Below the pieces are notes generated by a model. That model was not told where the DNA came from and did no database searches. It saw only the letters and a program-made list of their open reading frames with translations. The translations under genes were made by a program, and so were the position numbers. A DNA stretch of 64,000 nt. Source: Albula goreensis (taxonomy: Eukaryota > Chordata > Actinopteri > Albuliformes > Albulidae). Below, one piece after another: positions 29,401-54,850 of this stretch. Positions within the stretch are counted from its first letter, which is position 1. The number at the start of each line of letters is the position of its first letter. Where the stretch lies: NCBI GenBank assembly GCA_022829145.1, contig CM040765.1, positions 9,468,292-9,532,291 on the forward strand, read 5' to 3'.

Positions 29401-32400
29401 CATTGTAACAATTGTATGAAAAATAGTGCTTGTTTTTGTGTGCAATATTCTAACATGTTAAAGAGATAACAAAGCAATGCTTATTGCCACCCTCAACAGA
29501 GCTCAGAGGGTGGGTTTGGGATGCTTTGTGCCTGCTGCATTTGTCCTGCTCCGGCCTCAGTGAGGAGGAGATCCTGTCCCTACTAGAATACCTCGGATAC
29601 CGTGAGGCGCTCCAGGTCTCGCCTCAGGACTGGGCACTCTTCCGCTCAGCGGCAGGGCCCTGGCTCCAGGAGAGACCTGATGGTCAGCTGACCTTCACCC
29701 ACCAATCGCTGGGCCAGGCCATGGACTTCCTATTCCTGAGTGAGTGGCGGACTGCAGGGTCAACACCGATGTGCTGGGTGCCTCATTCCACTGTGAAAAA
29801 TGAGAACCTGAAAACCGAGCACACAAATTCTTTTTTTAAACAAGAATCTTGTCCAAATTCTTACAAAGCTTTGTTTTAGAAAATGTTTTTGTATTTCCTT
29901 TTATATGATTATTACAACTTCAGTTCCTGTTTTCACATATAATACTCCTCATTCTGCAAAAATTTTAGTAAACCGAGGATAAAAGTATTTAACTTGTCTA
30001 GAATAATTGTGTGAAAAAATATTTGACTCCACCAGTCACACTTCTATTTATACAGCGTTCATCTGTGGAACAGGAGCGCTATTGTCAGATGCATCTAATC
30101 CATGAGTTTATAATTAGGATTTGTCTTGATTCCCAGATAAATTTACAAAGCTTTGAAGGCAAATGCATCAGAAGGTCTGACAACACGATTCAGGTTTCAT
30201 AGCTGCTGACCAGTGCCTTTGTGTCACTCCCCCCCTCCCTATTGTAATGGTTTATTCCAGGGCAAGGTGGGAAAAGCAGGACAGCATACCGCAGGGCACT
30301 GGTGCATGTCTTCCGGAGACGGGGCTGTTCCATCGCCAACAGGACCAGGGCACTGGAGGAAGTACCTTGGAGCTTGGAGCAGAGCAAGGCCTTAGGGAAA
30401 CTGCACACCTTCCTGACTGACCCAAAGTCAGTAAATAACTCACTCATACTTTCATGGAGTCAGTGCATTACACACCAACACTGACCTGGAGTCAGTACAT
30501 AACTGCCCCGGATTCAGTGGATGACACCCAGTCACATTGACGCTGAGTGGTATAGTTCACTCACGTTAAAACGAGTCCATACACAATGTGTAACCACAAT
30601 GACCTTCAGTGGATGACACTTACAGCTTCTCAGTCCCATAAAAGAGCAAATTGGTGGTACACACAGTCCATAAAAACTGTTCAGCCACCTTAACGTTCAG
30701 ATACAGGTGTATGGAGAGGTTCTGCATATGTACATGTTTAAATACAGTAGAACGTCAGAGATATGAGACTGATTGACTAACATGTCAACCCAAATAGGAG
30801 ATAAAATCAGTATCAGGTACAACTGAGCTCTGTCAAGGTCCTTTTTGTTGAAAAAAATGTGAACATGAAACTGAAACAAATCACACTTTCCCAATTGCAA
30901 AGAAACACAGAAATTCAAAATTAGACAAAGGGGTGTGGCTTGGAAGATTTCTAATGGTAACGGGAAGGTCAACATGTTTGATATAAATAGAGGAGTGAAT
31001 GCAATCAGGAGATCACAATTACCGCTGGTTGATTATTTTTTTAAATAAGCTAAAAATCACTTTGGCTTGCTGTACATATTGGAAAAAATACAGACAGATT
31101 TTTTAAAAAAGGCTGCCTTAATGCAGCTTCACAGTTCTAGCCAATAAAGGACTTAATTCATAAAAAAAGTCTATTTAATATTTAATAGTCTATTGATATC
31201 AGTATTACAAAAGCTGCAGAATTTTGAATGGCCTCCATTCCTGATGCATTTGTATCTCATATTGTATATTATATGTGCACATTCTGCATATACTGAACAA
31301 ATGTTGCTATGGATTTCTGGTGACATTATTTTGGAGTACCTACTGATTATGAACCTCCATGCTACTTTAGGACTGTAGAGTTTCTGATGAAGAGTCCAGC
31401 CAAACGTCAGCTGAAGGCAGATATGGTCAGGTACTGGGCACTGCTAACCCAGGTGGGCTACAGTCCCCTCACCTCGTACCAGAGTCTGCCAATACAGCTT
31501 CACCGTCATGACTCAGGGGGACCAAGAGACACAGTCACAGGTAATGTGAGCATGCCTGCTTATGTCTATGCTTTGAAAAAAACAGTAACAAAGAAGTGTG
31601 AGTTCAGTGTGCAGCCGATGGGTGTGTCCTCCCATGCTCCTCATAGGTGACGTGGGGCCCGGGGAGGAACGGACGGCTGTGGGCAGGGCTTTGATCACCG
31701 AAGCAGAGGGAAATGGTGGAGGTACTCCCCTCCTGTAATCCTGAGACTGCTCTACTCTTCTCAGTTTATCCCCATACTCACTCAGGGGGAAATAGACTTT
31801 GATTCTGATTACATGTGTGAATGGTCTCAGTTTGTGAGCATCCGCACACACTGGGATTCATTCCTACCATCTCGGCACAATCGATCCCCTCTCATGGTGG
31901 TGCCAGCTTAATTATATTTGGCAGGTTATGAAATATCATTTTCCAATAAATATCGGTCTTTCTCTGCCTGGATGGTTTGCTGTTTTGGACTCATTATCCT
32001 AATTTAGGTGTACAAATAAATGTCACCGCTGTTTGTTATATATGAGAAATATTCATACATGGTCATAGACAGGTTGCTTTGTATGCTGCTCTAATTTCTG
32101 CACAGGTTGCTTTATAATGTAATATTGAACATATCATGAATACAGTATGTATAAAAAGAGAAGGTGTTCAGTGAGGTCAGGCTGTGACATAGGAGGGCTA
32201 AGCCAGTCTTGTGTTTTGTGTCTTCCTACAGAGGTCAATGGTCTTCAGGAGCCAGAGGTCAAAGGTCGTCTCATGGCCTTCTCTGCCGAGATTCTATTTT
32301 GCCTAGGGAAGATTCTGGAAGCAGAGCAGGCGCTCCTTCAGGCAGAAGATTTTTTCAAACAGGTCAAACTAGCTAGTTTGGGGACACATTTGTGGTAATA

Positions 32401-35400
32401 CTGGAAGGTAGAATTAAAAAAAGAACAGAAGGACTACATTATGTACTATGTATTATATGCCACCATATGGTTTACATCATATAAAATAATATGTATGTGG
32501 TTGTGGTACATTTTTTTCCCTTAGGCCATCAAACTGGAAAAAGGCACTACAGATCTGCTGCTGAACACACAGTGTGGTCTTGCAGAGCTCCTTGTTCACA
32601 TGCATCAGCCTCACAGGGCTGAGATGTACTACAGGAGGGCGCTGGACACTGCCCAGGCCCTTACAACGGCCTATCCGGATGGAACAGAGCACGTGCAACA
32701 GACCAGAGGTATTCTGCCTGGATGTTGGGGCAGTTACTTGTTTGAGGCTTTTGGAAGTATTTGAAGTCATCATCAACAGTTTGATCTGTTTGTGCAAATA
32801 CAGAATGATTCACTACTTTCAAATTAACTCAGGTATGCTGTCTCTCAGAGCGAGCTAAAAGCACAAAATGCATGTAAATTAACTCGACCTGTACAGGCAC
32901 TGATGGAGCACTGCCCTCTAGTGGGAAAAATTCACAACTTGGTTCCCGTCAGTAACTGAAACCTGTAAGAGATGACTCTCACAGGCCTGGTCTCACAAAG
33001 ACTAGCCATAAGCAGAGTGGACTCTGTAGCTAGGCACTGGGTATCACAGGGGTCTGCATTAGCCACGCAAGACCTTTTATTAAGACTTGTCACTGCAATG
33101 GAAACATCAGTGGCTACTGATTAGTTATCATGCAATCTCTAACAGCCCTTTTCTATTTTTTAAACTCACAGTAATAAGTGGGTGTTTTTTCTCCAGAGGG
33201 AATTATTGTGCATGTGCTATTTAGCTCACTTGCATTCCTGTAGGTTATTTGCCTCACTGTAGGTTATTTGCTGTACCGTAGGTCATCTGCTGTGTATGCT
33301 GTGCCGGCTGCTGCTTGGCAGGGGCCATACTGATGAGGTTCCCAAGATTCTGAGGGAGATCAGAGCTGTCAATCATCCCAGCACCCATCCCTGTGCAGAG
33401 GCCACAGTGAAATTACTACAGGGAATCTATGAGTCAGTGAGCACTTCCACACTGATGTCCACAATACCCAAATCTACATTATTAACATTATACATTTTAG
33501 ATGTCCATTATATGCTGTAATTTTATACTTCACTATCTTATGATTGACCAATACAACAGGATCATAATGTTCATTTTTATTTTCTGTTTATAGTACAAAA
33601 TTATGCGTTTGTTTAAAAACATTTTTTAACTACAATATGGTAAAAATCGGTGATCTGTAATGTCCACAGACTACCAGTAGGTGGAGCACATGAGACATGA
33701 TTCCCAAAGTGATCGTCCCGCATGAATCATAGTCTCTTAAATTAGTCAGGGTTTAGAGGTCAGCAATGCAAATTCATGAAATATTTCCCTACGCTTGACT
33801 GCGTAACTGGAATCTCAGTTTACAGTCTATATATAATGACACTTCTGGAGCTCAAAGCCAAACTCTTCAATAAGTTTTGAGAAACAATTCAATATTCAAA
33901 ATGGGTTTTAACAAACTGAAAATAAGAAAAACAACTTCCCTTTTTTGTCCACAAGCTGAGCTTTGCAAGTTACCAGATTTAAACATACATGTTACAGGAA
34001 AACTGCACCCATTCATCAGAGTCCACACCAGTACTGCGCGATGAGACAGGGAATACTCCCGCCTGCACATTAATGCACCACCCCATGGGGCTCTCAGTCC
34101 CATGGTGCACCTGGTGCAGTGTGCTACCTTTATACATCTCTCAGATGCATCATTATGATCATTTTCAACAGTTTTTAAGTAACGAGTGGGTATAAAACAT
34201 TGTTATAAACAATATACACTTTCGTTTAGCAGACGCTCTTATCCACTGCAATTTATAATATAGGAGAACATTAGTGAATTCAACTGATTATAGGAGCAAT
34301 AGTCCCAGACCTTAGCTAACCATGTTTCTAGGCCAGCTATCGCATAAGCAGCATCGCTAAGCAACAACCCAACAGATACCATTCATTTCATACCACTGAA
34401 AACTTGAGGCAGGATCAAAATACTAGGGCTGGTGAGACGGGCTGGGGCTTTAAGCAAATCAGTTCATCATATCACCCTCAGTTACGGCTTGTGCCTGCGT
34501 TAGAGATCAGGCTGACAGGCCCAAACATGTCCCCGGCCACTGAAATCTGTGCCAGCCCACTCTCAGAGTGGCACACTCCCACGGCTCAAAGCGTTATCTA
34601 TGAAAATCAGAACGAGCAGGCTAACTGATCCTGTGTCTTTGTGGTTCAGCCTTGGCTTGGAGATACTCAAAGAATACTTTTCTCAAAAATGTCAAGCCTA
34701 AACAAAATTTTTTAATCTGTATTTTCTTTGATGATGGTTTCTTTGATGTCTTTCACCAGTAGTCATGCCCTCTTTCAGATTCACAATTTAACCTTAATCG
34801 TTATGTGGGGGTTGTATTCCAAATCTTTCCCTCGCTCCCCTCAGCAACAGTGGTCAAGGACTGAGCAGTGGTCAGTGTTGATGAAGAGAACCGTGAGTGA
34901 AAGGGAAGGTTCGGAGTAAATGAATGTTCAATATTATTAAATAATGTTCAGTATTATAATCTAAAGAGAACGGAGAATGGAGTGAGGTTTGAGGTTGAGG
35001 ACTGATCAGAGATCAGTGTCACTGAGGAAAAAGTAAGGTTTGGGACATGGCTTAAAAAATATTTTGGGTTTGTTTTGAAGGATGGGTCATGGGGATGTTG
35101 CTGCTGCTGAAAACTGTTTCCGGGTAGCCTTGGCCAGTAGGAGGCGCTGGTATGGCACTGAACACGAGCTCGTGGCAGAGGTTGAAGAATACCTTGCTGG
35201 GGCACTGGAGCAAACCTGCCGGGAAACTGAGTAAGGATGACACCTTCCCCTTCAGTTCCTCCCCTCTCATTCTCATGACTGTTGTTGTTGCGGTACAACA
35301 GAGTGGATTTCCTATATTTATTGCCTCAGGGTGAAACTCTGTGATATATCATTATGGTGAATGAGTGGAACATTGCATTCTGAACTGTCCAGAGGGGGAG

Positions 35401-37119
35401 ACCGCAAACATATCTTAGCAACTATCACAGTGTTTACACAACATTTTAATATGGTTCTAAAAACTTTTACTCCCAAACTTGCCCGGGACACCATGATAAC
35501 GCAGTCAGAATGCTCTGTCATGTGGGCGGAGGCGTGGTGCTCTGGTCATTGCCGGGAGATTACTGCTATCAGTCATCTCAGAGCAGCCATGATTGCACAG
35601 ACTGCAGAAGCATTGGAGCGGTGCGCCAGCAACTGATTTACTCCTTGGTCTCTGCAGGGGGGAAGCTGTGCAGCTCTACCAGCATGTGCTTCAGGTCAAA
35701 GAGCAGGAGGTGTGGCTACACGCTCCAACATCACCACTAGCACAGCCAATCGGATGCAGCCTTGCCGCCACCCTGCTCAAACTAGGTGGGAAACATTTTC
35801 TAAGTGCAGTACATTTCAAGCTTTTTTAAACCTGAGTGATTGTTCTTTGGATGTGAAACTGATTTATTTGGGAGGGACAAGAACGTAATGGCACATTGTT
35901 TCAGTGCTGAAGAAGATGTAGTAGTGATTGATGAATAAAGTTTCATGAATCTCAATATCAGCTAATTTATAATGAGCTGTCAATCAATGTTGAATTTGAA
36001 CCAATCAAAAGAATTTGCTCTCTGCACCAAGACACAATGATTGGGTGATGTCAGTGAAAATATGATAGTCCCACCCATATCGGGCTCATGAAGCCTCCTT
36101 TGTATGTTTAAGTGCTTTTAATTTCCTATTAATTTGAACCAGTGTGCAGGAAGCTCTCTTTCCTTCCACTTGCATGAATTTACCCTGTGCATGTAACTGT
36201 CTTGTATAAGCAGTATGTTTACCTTTTAACAGGGAAGCTGCTCTTGGTGAGCTCCAGTCAGGTTGAAAGGAGGGAGGCTGTCAATTTATTAGAGAGGGCC
36301 TTTGATCTGAGAGTCCGTCTCTTGGGCCCTGACCACCAGCTGACCAGGGAAACAGCACAGTAAGACTCTGCACCAGCCCTCTTACATACTCCTCTTTATA
36401 ACTATTTTAATTTCCCCTCTTCCTTTTTTTCTTACTCTTTGGAATGACCACTGGTATTCTCTAGGCTTTTCTCACTGTGGTTCATCTGCCATTGATTTAT
36501 TTTCTTTTCTGTCCACAGGACTTTAAGTGTAGAGATTGCAGGCTTACGGAAGCCTAGCATCTCACTATTACCGGGGTCCACACACAGCCCAGAAGGGAAG
36601 CAAACTGCAAAGGGTACCATAAATTCACCAAACAATCACCGTCTGAGCTTACCGGAAGACCGATCCTCTTATCTCAGTGTTCGGAGGGCACACACACGTA
36701 CATCCTATCGGGCCCAGGATCAGGAGAGCCTGGTGCAGATACCTCTGACTTCCTGCCAGACCTCAGTGTTTGGGCCACGGAGCAGCATTAGTGATCTGGA
36801 TCCAGAGCCCAGAGCAGGTCCTTCAGACCGGGCCAGAGTTCTGCACAAATCAGCCTGGTACCACCTTCCGGGCTGGTACTCCATTAAGCACCCACACAGA
36901 CAGATACGCCCTAACAGAAATAGACAGACAGATAGATATCCTTTTGCACAGGCAGGCGGGCAGACAGACAAACAGAAAGTACCACCCCAGCATAAGCTAA
37001 CAGATGTGCCTCCGACAGACAGACAGACGGACATATGCCTCAGCAAAGGCAGAGAAATAGACAGACTGATAGTTACACACTATCACAGACAGACAGACAG
37101 AACGGCCGATGTGCCTTAA
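26454..37119 (+). CDS. ttc41: tetratricopeptide repeat protein 41 (DUF4062, STAND NTPase, TPR)
   Basis: Poorly studied protein; human TTC41P is a pseudogene. Sixteen coding exons: 26454-27264, 27441-27626, 27741-27956, 28552-28715, 28853-29318, 29500-29739, 30261-30426, 31371-31540, 31647-31721, 32232-32362, 32525-32708, 33282-33432, 35081-35230, 35658-35785, 36233-36359, 36519-37119; all junction phases agree, 3966 bases, about 1321 aa (mouse about 1318). An N-terminal DUF4062 domain (FVCSVPGDLQQERDYL... FKAVDLQW) occupies roughly residues 20-240; a P-loop GARGCGKTS lies near residue 345 and Walker B LILDGLDQL near 440; the C-terminal half is TPR-like helices (GRLMAFSAEILFCLGKILEA, GDVAAAENCFRVAL). 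Exons 2 and 5 each contain two compensating single-base frameshifts, giving in-frame stops as printed. The tail is Arg/Gln/Thr/Asp-rich. Three introns would start with the weaker donor GTCAGT. Confidence 0.88.
28240..28545 (+). repeat. degenerate minisatellite in ttc41 intron 4
   Basis: Imperfect recurrences of a TGACTGTGGTGTGGGT-like unit with irregular spacing, ending just before the exon at 28552. Confidence 0.4.
34220..34257 (+). repeat. SINE/LINE tail-like fragment
   Basis: TTTAGCAGACGCTCTTATCC resembles the conserved 3' segment of many teleost tRNA-derived SINEs. Only this fragment is recognisable; it sits in a ttc41 intron. Confidence 0.5.
36045..36110 (+). repeat. dispersed repeat, copy 2 (partial)
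   Basis: Right half only: TAGTCCCACCCATATCGGGCTCATGAAGCC. Confidence 0.5.
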
Positions 37120-38936
37120 TACAGATGAGACTTGAACAACACGGTACAGTATAGAACATTGCCCTGGATCATGACAAACACACCCACCCTTTAATCATGA
37201 GCACTTAGCTACCCCCGGTTATCCGAACAAATCAAACCCCAGCATGGCCTGCTCATTCATAATCATCCCTTGTGATGGTCTCTGTAACTGGCCAGCTTTT
37301 TTCTGAAAAATGTCATTGATCCACCTTGGTTACTTTTAAGGAGATATGTAATACTAACTATTTAATCCAGTCAAAAAGGAAATATCTACTCCATTGACAA
37401 TGTTAAGAAGTGAAAGTGAAGCCATCATTTCTGTTGCAGTAACGGCACGGTTTCCACAGTCATGCTGGTACACCCCCAGTCCTGTAAGTTTCCAAAGATG
37501 GATTAGTGTTTAGATTCAGTTATGTCTGTCGTGACTTTGCCAGAAGCAATTTATGGTGAGATCTCATTCTTTGATAGAAACCACCCACAACAATTCTTCC
37601 ATATCCAAAAATATACTCAACCCAAACCCGCACATACCATGCACTGTCTAGTCAGGTATTTTACAAAACAAGATCTGACAAGACAAGACCTGTAATTTGG
37701 TCTGGAGAGGTCATGCGACTTTTGCAAACCTTGCGGCAACAATGTTTAATCATATACAAGGTTGATTTTCTAATTAAATTTCTTTATTTTTAAAAAGTGC
37801 AGCCATGCTGAATTGCACATTTTTTCATTTGCCTTAATGCGCATGTGGAACAGTTATTTAGCAATTTTCGGAATTTAGCAAAACACTAAAATGTTACCCT
37901 TTTTGAAGTTCTCTGACTCAGTTTATGTACTCCTTGCTTGTCTCCTGTAGGCAAGAGGAATGGCTACTTTTTAAATATAATGTTAATTGCGTTTTGTATT
38001 TTTAAGCATTTGTGCAAATAACATTATAAATGACTTTTTTTGCAGTTGTATTAGTACAAGTCAGCCAATGCGTCTGCAATATGATAATCTAAATGAATGT
38101 ATTCATCTCTCATAAATCACAAATAATGACATGCTGAGATTGGGACACATTTAGAGGAAGTCACAGTGAAATGGGGAAGCTGGGGAAATATCAGCTCTTT
38201 CTTTTAGTACGCCTTTGGTTCTTTCATTAATTTGTATTAATTCAATGAATCCTCTCATTGTATGATTTTAATTATGATTCAGTCAAATGCATTATGATAA
38301 CAGCTTTAGGTAAAAAAAAATGTACTTTAAATATTGTAGGGGTTCTGTCTTATACAATTGTACCGATAACCTGCACGCTGGAGAAGATTGAAACACTTTA
38401 TCATTATTTGTATTGTGCCAAAAAACAAAGTAACATTAAGAAAGACGTAACAACGTAACAAAGAGAATGTAATCTTTATACACTTTTAGTGTTGCCTTTA
38501 AAATATTAAAATACATAATGAAGGATTGAGAGGAAAGTTTGTTGTATACGTGAATATATTTTTCTGAAAACATATTGTACATCTTTTTGCTCATTTGAAA
38601 CAATAAGTATCTGAGTAAACTATCACATTTTTATTGGCGTACGTCAGTTTTACAAAGCCTTCAAACCCTGGATGAGTTTCTTTTCTCTCCGCCGACAACG
38701 CATACCTGTCGCTCATTGGCGTAAACGCCAGTACGGTGCATTTTAACTTGTCAGAGGCGAGTGCGCACTGTTGATGGAGAGAAAATAAACTCACCCTTGA
38801 GCTCCCTCTGAGGAAGTGACGTTTCAAGGGCTGAGCCAGTGGAATTGTTCCAGTATTTACAAGGAGGAGATAGCTCGGCGTTTCATTTCATGCAACTCAA
38901 AGGGGGAAGACGCGTGGGGCACGCTGGACCCTGAAC
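37120..38936. other. intergenic: ttc41 3' end to nt5dc3 promoter
   Basis: AT-rich and without exons that I can support. The last 250 bases before 38937 are more GC-rich and should contain the nt5dc3 promoter and 5' UTR. Confidence 0.5.
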
Positions 38937-51422
<12,486 letters not shown>

Positions 51423-52515
51423 GACAATGGCGGACCCCAAATATTTGCTGCCTGAATCACTTCAAAGTATCTATTGTGGAACTATTGTAGATTTAACTCA
51501 GAGTTAAGCTCCTCCTGTCTGGACTGCAGTCACCCAATCAGAGACCTCGTCTGGGTGGGGGGGTCTTTATCCAGTGCTTTTTGATGTTGCCTGGAAGTTT
51601 TAGGTTTGTGTTCTGTGCTAAACTGTAATAGCAATGTGAGTATTGCTAGTTTTTAACAACCCTTTGCCAGAAATATTTGCACTTTGCCGTTTCTGTGTAA
51701 GTATTCAGAATATGGGAATGCTTAGTCATGTGACTGAAAGCTGACTCCAGCATAGCTTTGGTGGGCTATATCAAGGTACAAACCACAGTCTCTTCATATC
51801 ACATTCATTTGAATGCAGTCAAGATAATAGCACAAGATTCCCTTTCTAAATCACATTATGTTCTCAAAATACTTTCCGTAATATCACTCAGAGCAATAAT
51901 AAGTTATGAATCAAAATGGATCAGTCGCACAAATTGTTGAAAATGGGTGAGAAGCACAACTTGTCAGCGGTTTCCCTACCACCTGTAAGTAAATGGGGAA
52001 AAGGCAAAATTTCCAAAATCAATAGCACGAACAGACAGTTGCTTGTTTGAGCCGTCTGTCCATGTCATTCATTTTTGGATTGTTGCATTGGCTTCCGTGT
52101 TTCATTAGGCCCACGTGTGGTCATTTCTGGAGCACTTAACCAAAGTGCCGTAAGGCGACTGCACCGCTCTTGACACCATTCTGGCTCCCCCCTGAGTGCT
52201 ACTCGACAGAGGAACATCTCCTCTGCCTTTCTTGGCGAAGAGAAGCCACGTGATCGGTTTTCGCTCGCCGTATCAGACCACGGCAACAGGTGCTGGCTGC
52301 AGCTGTCAGGCACAGACCGGTTTGACAAGGCCATCCCGTCCAAAACGCGTGACGCCCCTCCAGCCAGCCTCTACATGTGGTCACCAGCTTAACTATGGTA
52401 GGACTAATGTTTTCATGGCAGTGTTTTTCAAGCCTTTTTTAAGATAACCCACTTAAACCAAGTGGTTCACACATGCAAGCCAATTATGATAACTGACTAT
52501 GTGTATAGCCACATA

Positions 52516-52516
<1 letters not shown>

Positions 52517-52549
<33 letters not shown>
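52517..52549. repeat. (CA)n microsatellite
   Basis: About 16 uninterrupted units. Confidence 0.95.
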
Positions 52550-52553
<4 letters not shown>

Positions 52554-52825
52554 TGTCACTCAAAGCACTTTGGAAGGCAGTGTCATAAGAATATGCTGTT
52601 TTATGTATATTTCACTGTTACACACTGGACGGGCATGCAATTCTCCTGTCTGTCCTTTTGTGCAATACCACACAATACTCCACACTCCACCCATGGGTCG
52701 TGGCACAAACACAGAGGGCCAGAGAAGGAGGGTATATTTCTTTTTCAGTAGAGATGGGGAGTGAGGTTTATGAAACCCAAAATGATTTCAATTGACCCAG
52801 TTAGTGTGCTTTACAGTAGAGAGTG

Positions 52826-52925
52826 AAATGTTTTGATTGGTTCAACCAAGTCTAGAATAGTCAGCTAATCGTAGCTCCACCCATTATGGGGTTCCTGAAT
52901 CCTCTCTCTCCCATCATTACTTTTT
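52826..52925 (+). repeat. dispersed repeat, copy 3
   Basis: TTTTGATTGGTTCAA, CAGCTAATCGTAGCTCCACC and GGGGTTCCTGAATCC in the shared order. Confidence 0.65.
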
Positions 52926-54041
52926 CAGCTCAATGCCTTATTTCTCTCTCAGATCATTGACATATTTCAGATTAAGTTTTATGTTCGTTCCCCCTTGTGA
53001 TTTTACTGCATGCTTTCTCACCACTGTAGAAAATTTGTAAACAAAATTGGAAACTGCATAATTATTCCCATGGAGGAGAATAATGAGGTCATACCGTCAG
53101 GAGAGAGCAGGAGCAGGAGTCATGCGACCATGCACAGTCCTACACAGACAAAGACTGTTCCGTTTTCTTAGAATGGTGAATGGTTCAACTGTTGTTTTAG
53201 TCATTTTATCTTGGCATGTATTTTGTTGTGACTTTTCTCAAACTAATTGGTTTGTGTTTCTTTGCTGGATACTCTTAATTCTGAATTGCAGCATGCAATT
53301 GTATAGCCACGTGGTTAATTTAGCTAAAAATATATGTTTATTTTTTAATGTGGGCTTTTTTCAGATATGTGGGAACTGAAATATCAAAAAAACAAGCATG
53401 TATCATTGTAAGGCTGGCTGAAATATTTATTTCACACCTTACAATGCTTTAAAACCAAGCACCTTAGTGAACTGAAAATAACAAAGACTGTCTGAAGTAA
53501 GTTCATTTGTTTTTGTTTCATTTTTCAACTTAAAAGGGATATACTGACTTGCTGTACTTTATTTCTTTACAAGGGCTTGGACATAGGAAGGAGTGTCCAG
53601 CAAAGCTCTTAGACTGGTTTTCTCTCCTGTGAAATGACTTCACTGGGAACCATGGTTACTGTGGTCTGTTTACAGTCCTCTCAATTCACCTGTTCTTTGT
53701 TTCACTGTTTGAATGCATTCAAAAATTATTTATTAAAAATGGCTGGATCCTCCAGGTCAGGTGGAGTGGTTTATTCATTTCATCCCTGTTTTTGGTGTGC
53801 TGAGCTGTGATGTTCTCTCAGTACCCCATGCCTGGGCTGGAAAAGAGTCAAAACTTTTCACCAGTCACGAGTGCGTCATCTGTTCCATGCCACATTTTAG
53901 GCAGCTAAAGTAACATCATCATATACGCACTAGTTTATGCCAAGCGTGAATATCAAGGTCAGGGGTTTCACTGTACTCATTGGTAAACTACATTTACCAA
54001 TTAAATAAAATAGTAATTCTCGGTATGTAGAGTGTTGTATG

Positions 54042-54044
<3 letters not shown>

Positions 54045-54121
<77 letters not shown>

Positions 54122-54128
54122 TATATAC
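54045..54128. repeat. (TA)n microsatellite
   Basis: About 40 TA units with one short interruption near the right end, in the stab2 3' side. Self-complementary and probably length-variable. Confidence 0.97.
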
Positions 54129-54451
54129 ACAGTACATATGTGAGTAGGCTGGGAGTATTACTCTCCATGAGTGCCATATTTTGTCAGGGAACTGCAAGCT
54201 AATGTTTGCCTTTAATGCTAACCGAGTTTGAACGGTAACATCTACAATGGAGCATGTGCAGAAACGGCAATAAAGATCACAACCAATGCAGCTAATGTAA
54301 GACATCTGATCTGATATAATATCTAATCCAGGCTACCATCTGGATTAATTCAATAAAATATTGTGATGGCTGTTTAAAGTCCATTCATAAAAATTAAATT
54401 ATGTATCTTATTAAATTAAGTATGATGTACATGAGTGGCACTTTCATTCCT

Positions 54452-54457
54452 TTTATT
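54452..54457 (-). terminator. candidate poly(A) signal of stab2
   Basis: AATAAA on the minus strand, about 400 bases past the stab2 stop. Confidence 0.4.
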
Positions 54458-54850
54458 TCGGATAACATTTACTTTTGTCACATTTAATTGGGATGTAGTA
54501 AATAACTATGAATCACTGTGTAATTTCAAGCTTACACTTAGGTACAATTCAGTTGAAACAAAAGTGCTTCTTTTGCACTGAACTGTGAACAACAAAAATC
54601 TGCCCACACAAAACCAAGAGGAATAACAGCACCAGTGAGTTAGGTTTATGCCTTAATTGACCTGAGTTTGCTTGAAATGTAAAAAAAATCCCTTCCATTT
54701 TCAGACAGACTGCAGAAAGGTTGTGCAGTAGCACCCTCATGTGGCAGCTGTAGGTGTAACATGTACCAGGGCATCCTGCATGTTTCTCCTCATTGGAGGA
54801 AGTGATGGGGTGGTTGCTGGGGGTTGATCCCTGTGTGTGCGAGCCCTCCC

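Larger units (their letters stand above)
51423..54850. other. convergent intergenic region nt5dc3/stab2
   Basis: Presumed 3' UTRs of both genes. Holds a CA run, a long TA run, one copy of a dispersed repeat (52826-52925) and AATAAA on the minus strand at 54452-54457, a candidate stab2 poly(A) signal. No coding exon is supported. Confidence 0.5.

Noticed and set aside
51758-52764. Several short frames between nt5dc3 and stab2
   Set aside because: No splice support, no known motif, and they cross repeats.
53930-54305. Tyr/Ile repeat frames
   Set aside because: Translation of the TA microsatellite.
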